From the NCBI GenBank assembly GCA_000226015.1, contig JH155071.1, forward strand, positions 26,511-46,972: 20,462 nucleotides of DNA. The letters are read 5' to 3'. Positions 1 to 7,799 of the stretch are shown here, piece by piece. A program made the position numbers and the translations under genes. Numbering within the stretch: position 1 is the stretch's first letter; the number at the start of each line of letters is the position of its first letter. Source of the stretch: Mnemiopsis leidyi (taxonomy: Eukaryota; Ctenophora; Tentaculata; Lobata; Bolinopsidae). A model generated the notes under the pieces. That model had not been told where the DNA came from, ran no database searches, and saw only the letters and a program-made list of their open reading frames with translations.

Positions 1-1
1 T

Positions 2-379
2 TGCCATCGTAAACATCTCGTAGCAATCATGAACGTACGCTACCCAAGCATGATCTCAAACAAGACTTTATACCTGCGATGCAACACCTGTCCCTTATCC
101 GAGCGTGTTCAGCTAGCAAGATGGAAATTACTTGGTCATGTTTTAAGAAGCCCAGAAAATAGCCCGGCACAAAGCGCCCTGTGTTTTGTTGTAAATCAAG
201 TAACAATTTTACCTGGCAGAAGAGGAAGGCACCGCATAAATTTGTTCGATGTTTTAAAGTCTGACTTGAACAAACGTGATATTTTGTTAAACGATTATAG
301 TGACCTATTAAGTTTACGAATGTTGGCCTCTGACAGGAAGAAGTGGCAAGAAATGTTTGACCTGGCGGACCCAGGATAG
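2..379 (+). mobile_element. 3' end of a non-LTR retrotransposon (LINE) reverse-transcriptase ORF, 5'-truncated by the window edge
   Basis: The frame is open from base 2 to a TAG at 377-379. It encodes the C-terminal tail that follows the polymerase domain in many invertebrate LINE ORF2 proteins. Recognisable blocks in order are a VRYPSMISN-x-x-LYLRC segment, PLSERVQLARWKLLGHVLR, a PAQSAL segment, a GRRGRHRINL segment, and a final LRMLASDRKKWQEMF. These blocks match the family pattern 'PLs..v..aRW.llGHvLR..... PA..AL' and '..A.DR..W'. The catalytic part lies outside the window, so activity cannot be judged. It is on the plus strand, opposite to the three host genes. The clade (RTE/Nimb/CR1-like) is not resolved; the LINE identification itself rests on family recognition. 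Confidence 0.8.
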
Positions 380-466
380 TTTTTCTTGAGCAACTTATAA
401 TCTTATGAAGGTGCCCTTGGGCCATTTATAAAGATTGGTAAAGTTTGATAATAATAATAATATTTC
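380..466 (+). repeat. LINE 3' untranslated end with a (TAA)n tail
   Basis: About 65 bp of non-coding sequence follows the LINE stop codon. It ends in a short TAA microsatellite at about 447-463. LINEs of several clades end in such a short tandem repeat instead of poly(A), so this is read as the 3' terminus of the insertion. The flank immediately to the right holds a possible remnant of gene A on the other strand. Confidence 0.6.
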
Positions 467-482
467 TTATGACTTCCTCCTA

Positions 483-608
483 TGATCCCAATAAAATCTC
501 TATGAACCCTGAGTACAGCATTTGCGTGATCATGAATAGGTTTTGCTGCACTACAGCTGACGCAAGCACTGGAGCACCTGTTAAATTATCAGAGGTGTGT
601 AAGAAGCA
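483..608 (-). pseudogene. Possible fourth exon or decayed exon of gene A (YHYH protein)
   Basis: A 42-codon frame follows a weak acceptor (TATAG) on the minus strand. Its phase (0) fits the end of gene A exon 3, and it contains the segment TSDNLTGAPVLASAVVQQN. In YHYH domains the 'GVA-NG-F' segment is followed by roughly this length of chain and an Ala/Val-rich stretch, so placement and phase are suggestive. The frame then hits TAG at 482-480 without the expected D-x-C-x-GH and YHYH motifs. A second frame of the same stretch reads HRDFIGIIGGSHKKYYYYY into the LINE tail; part of that is forced by the TAA repeat. It may be a decayed exon, or chance. Confidence 0.25.
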
Positions 609-657
609 CTATACTAACTCAAAATACATGACCTCCAATAGCCCAATGATCTTTACT

Positions 658-793
658 GCTATAGCGGTGATAAATATCGAAGCTATAGCAGTGAAAAATA
701 TCGAAGCTATAGCAGTGAAAAATATCAAAGCTATAGCAGTGAAAAATATCAAAGCTATAGCAGTGAAAAATATTAAAGCTATAGCAGTGAAAA
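658..793. repeat. 24-bp minisatellite in the intron after gene A exon 3
   Basis: There are five full copies and one partial copy of a 24-bp unit of the form GCTATAGCAGTGAAAAATAT + CRAA. The 24-bp period is a multiple of three, so it creates a spurious plus-strand open frame repeating AIAVKNIK. On the gene A sense strand the array starts about 34 nt after the exon 3 splice donor. Confidence 0.95.
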
Positions 794-826
794 CAAAGAT
801 TTGGACCAGGATGAAGAATATTTTAC

Positions 827-1741
827 AAATCCGTTACCAGAAGTTGCAATTCCAATGTAACCCATCGGTAAACACCTTAAAGGTTCCGCTCTCATCCTAG
901 GTTCTGAGTAGATCTTTAGGGTCGTTCTTATCTCCTAAGTGGAGTAGTGTGTAACGATATCAGTTGTAGTGACCAATCGATACTCGAAATTGATTATTGT
1001 TTAACAATTCGACAATAACTGGCGTGTCTAAGTACTCTTAAGGTCTTCGTAAACTGCTAGGAGTGTGAGGTTTGTTTGTTTTGTTAGTTTTTTTTAATTT
1101 GATCTTTTATCGATGCAGGTTAGTATCGACACCATGTTCTTACTTTTAGCTCGTTAGGATTTCCAGAAGGTTGGGGAAATTCCCAGGTTGGATGAGAAGG
1201 AATACCGTTAGTGTAGATTGTCTGGGATCCATCCCCGTTATCTTCACCCCAAACCTGTTAGGATATGGAATATCATATAACAGAAGTAGTTCTCTACAGA
1301 TGCCCCATAGTGATATACCTGTCAGAATATGGAACATCATATATAAACAGAAGTAGTTCTCTACAGATGCCCCATAGTGATATACCTGTCAGAATATGGA
1401 ACATCATACAGAAGAAGTTCTCTTAACAGATGCCCCAAAGTGATATGAACTAAACTCTGAACTTAAACCTGTTATACAGTTCAAGAAACATTAAAGTTTA
1501 TATGGTTATACCACAGTCTAGACTTGAATATGAAAAGACCTAAAACCCTTTGGAAAGACCATCTTGTCTCTTTATGGAAGACTTAAAGTACGTATTATGC
1601 GGGTACCACACTTACCACAGACTTTAAACCCGTGTTAAAGTCCGTATAACCAGGGTGCCGTGGAGTAAACGCATCTAATTCCTCCTGAGTCAAGCTCCAG
1701 GCTCCCATGAGGAGAGCCAGGAAAATTAGCTGTCTTATCAT
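827..1741 (-). CDS. Gene A: secreted YHYH-domain protein, N-terminal three exons
   Basis: Exons (minus strand): 1741-1616, 1254-1144 and 934-827, which are 42, 37 and 36 codons. All junctions are phase 0. Exon 1 starts with an ATG giving a signal peptide (MIRQLIFLALLMGAWS, then LTQEELD) and ends at a strong donor, GTG|GTAAGTG. Exon 2 carries IYTNGIPSHPTWEFP and SGNPNELK. Exon 3 carries LPMGYIGIATSGNGF. These match the start of the YHYH domain family ('ItsNGIPsHptg.FP..GNPN.i' and 'lp.G.IGvA.nG..f'). The family is named for a later YHYH motif of unknown biochemical role; that part is not found here. The protein is presumably exported. The 3' end is missing: it may lie left of 827, be truncated by the LINE at 2-466, or be out of the window. 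Exons and domain are well supported; the gene's intactness is doubtful. Confidence 0.75.
1251..1447. repeat. 64-67 bp tandem repeat carrying copies of the gene A exon 2 splice acceptor
   Basis: There are about three units. On the minus strand the true acceptor reads CCATATCCTAACAG|GT with its AG at 1256-1255. The same motif recurs as CCATATTCTGACAG|GT with AG dinucleotides near 1320-1319 and 1387-1386. The spacing is 64 then 67 bp. The repeat unit therefore contains the branch/pyrimidine region and the 3' splice site. The array lies in the intron between the signal-peptide exon and exon 2 of gene A. Confidence 0.85.
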
Positions 1742-2496
1742 CAGTTTGTTGACTGGTCTAAAGGCAGATACGTTACTTTTCGAACAGAGACGATGTCTCT
1801 TGATATATGAAGATTGCACAAAATACAGACCGCACTTACCAACAATATCTGAACTAAATATTTAAGGGTCTAAGGGTCCATGTGTTTATTATGCATGATA
1901 TTTGAATTAATGATCCTAGAGTCGTACTATGAAATTGCTAAAGTGAACCAAACAACATACATCTATCAAAACTTTTCTCAAGGGTTATAGAGCACACAAA
2001 CAGAACAAAAAGAGCATTATCTAAAGTGACGAAGTAGTCATACTCTGTAAATATTGCTTGTGGTGTACCTGACGCGGGGCTAAAATAACATTCGGTATTT
2101 ACTTTGCATAGTGATGTAACAATGGCGTGACTTCACAATAAACAAAATAGCATCTAACGACCAATGGCAATGGTGAATCAATTGTTAGCTTATGCATGTC
2201 TACGAGTATGACCAGTTGCCGGGCCGTTTGCAATCGAATAAGTTGTGTAGAAATAAAACGCACGTTTAAGCAGACTTAGGATAACTAACTACTTTAAAAG
2301 GACATATTTTAAAACAAAATCCAAACCAATAATGATATGAATGTTAATTTTTAGGAAAAAGCAATTTTTGTGGGTTCTCAAATCAAAATTTAAATTATAT
2401 TCCCCACATTACTATACTATTGAACGATTGTCCAATGTCCATTAAAATTTAAAAATAGCACTTCATTGCAGCAGAAACAAATGTTTCCCTCCATAA
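1742..2496. other. Intergenic interval between gene A (5' side) and gene B (3' side)
   Basis: No exon or RNA gene is supported here. On the minus strand it would hold the 3' UTR of gene B and the promoter/5' UTR of gene A. A TATATC element near 1803-1808 lies about 65 nt upstream of the gene A ATG and could be a TATA box, but this is weak. I see no convincing AATAAA signal close behind the gene B stop codon. Confidence 0.4.
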
Positions 2497-4244
2497 TTAC
2501 GAGCAGGGATTTTGGTTGTCGCAGTAAGACTTCATGTAGCTAGGTACGCAGTCAAGGAACCAGTTGTAATGACAACCCCCACTCCTATCGTCGGTGTCAT
2601 CTCGGAAAGGAGCTGTCCAGCCAGGAGATGTGGTGTCTGACCAACCACTGCAACTCTTCCTGTTGCCTTGACATTGCGAACTTCCTGAGAGATATGGGGT
2701 TCTCATTTAATGTCACAAGAAGGTAGCTTACCATGGCAAACTGGCATTCAATGGTAAAATCTAAAGTATATGGTCTAACTGACTGTAGAACTCCACGAAA
2801 AAGTGACAAGTAGCTGGCAATGTGCCGTGGGAGTTTGAACTCTCAATCTCCGGTCACGAAACTGGTTGGTGGTTACCAACTTTGCTACTTTAGGTAACGT
2901 TAGCTCCATGACGATAGCTACAACTTCAATTTAACTTACCCTCGGTTTCCTTAAAACAGATCCGGCAGACCGGCTCAGAGTCGATGATATGGCTGGGTTG
3001 TTGTTCGATCTTCCAACTGTAGGTGCAACCACCACTCCTACCGTCGGTGTCATCTCTAAACGGCTGAGTCCAAGAGGGGGAACTTGTCCAGCCAGTGCAG
3101 CTAGATCTCACTCCCTGACACTGAGAGCTTCCCTCAGTCTCCTGAAGTATTGTGAGTTATATGTGGTGAGTTTGGTGAGTAATATTTATATAGCTTAATA
3201 TTCGTGTTTCAACGGGCGCTGCGCGACTCTCTTTACGGTCCTTTTTGCGGTCCCTACCACCTACGCAGTCCGCCCCCTTCCTTCGCAGAGCAACACAGAC
3301 TGAGGTTCGCAATCCCTGGCAATTATTGTCTACTGTACTTGCCAACCAGCTCAATTCAGATAGAATATTAACAATTAATTTGCCATTAAAATGGATAAAG
3401 CCTGAACACAATAAAGTCTTACAGTTACAGTTATTCTTATCACTATGAAAATTGAATGTTAACCCTCCTAAATTACTTGTTTTTCCCTAATCCCGTTAGA
3501 AAAGCAAACTTCTCCAAGTCCAAACCTGGAAACACAGTCGATACTCGTAGTTCTTCCTAGGTCTGTGGCCCTGAATTTGCCACTTATAATTACACCCGCC
3601 ACCTCTACCGTCAGTGTCGTCCCGGAATGTAGCAGTCCAGCGAGGCCGGGAACTCCAGCCTGAATTGAACTGTTAGTTTATACTGTCAGATAGATCTGAG
3701 TTAGATCTATTAGATCCACATGCTGTAGCAGTGAGGTAAAATAGTTCAAATTTGTTTTTTTTTACTTTAAATCTGAGTTACATTTATAGTTTTAACACTT
3801 TCAATGCACTGCTACTATAAGACCTATGTGAAATTATTAAAAAATATTGTAAATTTTAAGCATGATGAAAAGTTAGATAAGCAATTTATGGTAGAATTTT
3901 ACCGGTGGCTTCGCGTTTTGTGACTGTATCTCTTAGATCATGATTGGAGCCGGATGATGACAACAAGTAGGCGGTCTGAAGCATGGGCATCTGGAGCATA
4001 GTCTAAATAACAAAACTGGACGAGAGCTCACCATCACAGAAAACAGGTCTACGCATAAAACCCCAACTTATGTTTTGAAACATTATTCAATTTCTTTACC
4101 TGAACAAGATTGTCTGCTTCCCTGGCATTGGCTGCTTCCTTCCGACTCAACGAAGCAAACTCGGAAACCGTAAATCCACCCACTTGCTGGCTGAACAATC
4201 AGAAGTCCTAAAAGCAAGGAAACCATAGGGAAAATGTGTCCCAT
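2497..4244 (-). CDS. Gene B: secreted 222-residue protein of three tandem Cys-rich 'FRDDTDGR-x-GGC' modules
   Basis: Exons (minus strand): 4244-4100, 3659-3526, 3141-2940 and 2684-2497, which are 145, 134, 202 and 188 nt (669 nt = 222 codons plus TAA). All phases join. The start gives a signal peptide (MGHIFPMVSLLLGLLIVQPASG). The mature chain is three repeats of about 60 residues with the pattern EGSSQCQG-x-R-x-SC-x-GW, W-T-x-x-FRDDTDGR-x-GGC-x-Y-x-W, then (V/L/I)-CF-x-E. Repeat 3 ends SYCDNQNPCS. Each repeat has conserved Cys, Trp and an acidic DDTD core. A disulfide-stabilised extracellular fold is likely, and the acidic core could bind a metal ion; that is inference. The exon 2 donor (CAG|GTTTGG) is weak, but repeat symmetry supports it because the join restores CFQ-ETEG. 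I do not recognise a named family. Confidence 0.87.
3205..3450. other. Compositionally distinct block in gene B intron 2, possible transposon remnant
   Basis: This stretch is more GC-rich than its AT-rich surroundings and ends in AATAAAGTCTTACAGTTACAG, a pattern like the short tandem 3' tails of LINE or SINE copies. A plus-strand open frame of 67 codons crosses it but resembles nothing I know. It lies wholly inside the intron between gene B exons 2 and 3. Confidence 0.25.
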
Positions 4245-5228
4245 GGGTCAGTTTGCAAAAAATCTGGCTCAAAGAGGTTAAAATTTACTCAGCATAGGAT
4301 ATCAAGGGTGGCTTCAAATCATCATTTGCCATCTTGAGGGTGGTCCTATAAAATGATTCGTTTATTCAATTATAAGAGTAGACTCCAAATTGAATTATAA
4401 TTCATCAGATTAAATTCTTCTGGACTCTCAAAAGTTTGAACTTTCGTTATTCAAAATTCAAACGTAATTGACTTTTTTCAGACCTTTTTTTTCAGATTCT
4501 TCATCTTATGGGTATTTCAAATTGCGGAAAACCTTTTTTATGCAGCAGGCGACCGTAAAGTTAATTTGATTTTGATTTACAACGGTATGATAAAGGAGGT
4601 GCACGATTGTATGTGTAAGACCCATACTGCCTATACTCAGATTTAACAGCGGAATAAATCTCATTGTATTTAATTGCGGGGACTGGCTGCATTCGCTTCA
4701 AACCCCACATTTATTGAATAGAAGTCAGTGCCTCAGTTTTGCAGCATGTTTCTATGTTTTATGGAACTTGCAGAAACGATTCATTTCACTTTGACCTTAC
4801 AGCAGCTTTATGGTACTACTTTGGAATTGAAACAAGATTATACGACAAAATTTTGCTAAAATATGATATTTGGTACTCATCTGAACTATGAAATATGATT
4901 TTATAAAAATGCATAAATCTCAAATAAAAAATGTCTCCACAATCGTCTTCGTAAAAAAACACTCAAAAAATCACTGTCTTGAATTTTGACTAGACAGTAG
5001 ACTATCATTATCGATAATTACAAGCCTGAATTTTTAATCTCCATGCCGGTAAAAAATTTTCATGGAAGTATACTCATAGACTTATAGAGCTACATGGAAC
5101 AAACAGTCATGTGGAATATGAAAATATGTTCAGACTTCTGATTAAAATACATTTCTTCGACCAGTTAGTTCTTCAAGGTTAAATTCGTCCACTAATGACA
5201 CTTGTAACTACAACAAGTGGTTTTTAAT
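4245..5228. other. Intergenic interval between gene B (5' side) and gene C (3' end)
   Basis: No coding exon is supported. The interval is AT-rich and holds many short poly-A/T runs. A TTTTATAG element on the minus strand near 4347-4354 lies about 100 nt upstream of the gene B ATG and might be its TATA box. I see no tandem array or RNA gene here. Confidence 0.4.
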
Positions 5229-5248
5229 TTTATTAGTAAAAATTTATT
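5229..5248 (-). terminator. Two AATAAA polyadenylation signals for gene C
   Basis: On the minus strand AATAAA occurs at 5248-5243 and again at 5234-5229, about 420-440 nt after the proposed gene C stop codon at 5671-5669. Both are canonical hexamers in a T-rich context. They would give a 3' UTR of roughly 450 nt. The assignment is positional only. Confidence 0.5.
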
Positions 5249-5668
5249 GGGAAAACTGACCTCTAGATCTCGAAATTATCCAATTAAATATTGAAGGACT
5301 TCAAATTTCCCGACAAAACTAAAAAAGCAGAGCAGATTGATTTGCTTGTGTTTCACTTCAGTTCAAAGTCAACGTTTTTAAGACTATCAATACATCTCCA
5401 AATCAAAATTATCAATTTAGCCAGCTTCGGGTCGTTTATGATGGTCCTACTTTAGATTTCTTGACCTTCTTCACCTGAAGAATTTACAAACATAAGACAA
5501 AATTTCACCACTTTCAGCAGTAGAATTATTACAGGTCGAAATTGAATGATTATACGATTAAATGAAAGATCGAGGGCTTTGTTATAGTATGCTATTTAGG
5601 CAGGAAACTGCTAAAACAAAGACTATCCTAACAACAAGACCACTTCATCAGACAGAACAATGCTATAA

Positions 5669-7799
5669 TTACTCTTCCAACACAAAGAAACTCACTATCT
5701 TGGAGCTAGATCCGTAACTGGTTGAGTCACTGTCTTCATCTGATGCGGAGGAGGAACTTGAAGAACTGTCAGGCTGACCTGGGACATGATGGGATTGTGG
5801 CAGGAGGTGGAGATGAGTGTAATGTATAAAACTGCATACAGCTTGTTGGAGGTACAAATAGCTCTGAATTATTTTGAGGACCAAGGATGTGGTTCTATGA
5901 GATGGATAAGGATGGGAAGTAATAACTTACGTGGTAAGTTAGGATATAATGTGGCCGGGACAGGCTGCTCCGAAATAGTCCCAGGTGGATTGAGATTAAA
6001 ATGACCCTCTCGATTGCCACCAGGCATACTTGGCAAATTGGGATGTAATGTGGCAGGTATTGCTTGTTCGGAGATTATTCCTGGTGCTCCCACTTGCATG
6101 GTTGTTGTGGTTGCACCATCAGTTCCGTAAGTTATACTTGGTAAGTCAGCGTGTAAGGTTGCTGGGATAGGCTGCTTCGTAAAGTTCCCTGGTCCAGGCA
6201 TCACCGAGCCATTTTCAGAAGGCATTTCTAACTCTAGTGGAGCTTCTTTCTTAGCTTCAGGTTTTGATATATTTTATGAGCATTTTTTGAAAGCAAATGT
6301 TATAACACGATCATTTCTTTTGTAGTTTTGTAGGGTTGGATGAAATAGTTATGATACAAGGATTGCAAAATTATACAGTATTAACTTAAGATGTTTTATG
6401 TTTTGACATTAATCATGCGAGGGATCAAGATCAAATGACGAAGAGTTAACTTGTCGAAGTGTAGAAAGCAAGATCACAAAAAGAGGACAATGGCCAAGGT
6501 GAAGATTTCAAATCGAAAGAAAAAATAGTAAAGGTTTTAAAGTTGAGGTAAAATTTTTTATTTGATTGAGAGCTATTTGTACCTCCGTCGCTGATGTCAT
6601 TAATGATCATGACACTGTCATTTTCTACTTTCTTAGGGAGTTTCGGACTACCGCAACCAGATTTCGTGCTTCTCAAACTTTTAGCACTACTTGCTCGACT
6701 CCCTCTGAAATTTCTACACCGTCAATAAACTGATAAGTAATGAACAATCAGAATTTACCCATCGGAGGCCTGAGTAAGGGAGGCAGGTTGCGAGAAGAGA
6801 CATTGACGTCGAATAAAGCTGGATTATCCCTTAGGTAGAGGGAGTTTTTTGTTTTCTCGTCGAGGTCCGGTTTTGGGTTGAACCCGATTGGTGGAGTTTC
6901 ACTTGCCATGCGGATTCTGGAGTTGAATCAATGTAAAAACTGGAAGTGGGTGAACTGTGGTGCCACTAATTATCACTTTTCTCAATTTTAAAAACATAGT
7001 GCTTATTACAATAGCAGGCTCTATAACAGGCTTCAATACTCTGTTAAAATCATGTCTACTTTGACCCATAGAATCATCACAACAATACCAAGAAAGCAGT
7101 TATCAATTTTAATCTTATTATCTTACCTTCGTTCGATCTCCTTCTCAGTAGGCGTGGGTGCAGCTGCAACGGTTTCATTATCATTACAGCATCTTAATGT
7201 GTCTAAACTTTCATGCTTTTTAGGTTTGTACGTTCCACAAAACAGATCATCATGCAAAAGAACATCACTATTTGTGTTCGGTTTGAATTTATGAGAAAAA
7301 GAATCGTGCTTTTTACGAAATAACATGTTACACATGCGTGAGGGTTTGGTTGGAGGTGAGCCATCTACACAAGCTATAACAGTTTGTTTAAGATACATGT
7401 AGTCATCCTCTTTGGAAGGAAATGTTTCTGAATTTCCGGATTGAACTGGTTTTACGATCACTGGATCAGTCTGAGAAGACTTGTGAGATTTACTCCTGTT
7501 GGAGTTTCTCCACTCCTTAGTACGGCCTTTAAACTGCCCATTCGAATGTTCCGGTAAAATCTTGGATATCAAATTGTCCTTTTTCGGAAGCTGAATTTTC
7601 TTAAATCCATTAACCCCTTGGACAGTCATAAAGGGATCATTAGCTGAAACACCGAAAACCTCATAAGGATTTGCAGGCAAAGTAAAGTTCTTATCGCTTA
7701 AAATTTCATCCGAAATGTCCGGTATAATTTCCGGATCTTTGATATCTTTATCTCGCCATCCCTCATACAACGCTACAATGGGAAGAGCGGATCTGCTCA
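5669..7799 (-). CDS. Gene C exons 16-20: cytoplasmic tail
   Basis: Exons 7799-7127, 6916-6759, 6702-6583, 6254-5931 and 5778-5669 encode about 460 residues with no recognised domain. Visible features are an acidic, Pro-containing start (GWRDKDIKDPEIIPDISDE), an NPYEVFG motif, a DDYMYLKQT segment with a YxxL-type tyrosine, and a Lys/Ser-rich centre. Exon 19 has a threefold repeat around Q-x-(I/V)-PATL-x-x-(N/D)-LP. The C-terminus is Ser/Asp-rich (SSSSSSSASDEDSDSTSYG) and ends KIVSFFVLEE. An alternative donor (ATA|GTGAGT) near the end could lead to a further exon. The tail lacks the FIGQY ankyrin motif of L1-type CAMs. Confidence 0.75.

Noticed and set aside
27..425. 132-codon minus-strand frame
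   Set aside because: It is antisense to the LINE reverse-transcriptase frame, which has recognisable family motifs.
445..900. 151-codon plus-strand frame with AIAVKNIK repeats
   Set aside because: It is produced by the 24-bp minisatellite (period divisible by three) and lies antisense to gene A exon 3.
2989..3198. Plus-strand frame over gene B exon 3, and the minus-strand frame at 2597-2809
   Set aside because: Both are shadows of the gene B module, which is supported by repeat symmetry and exact phase joins.
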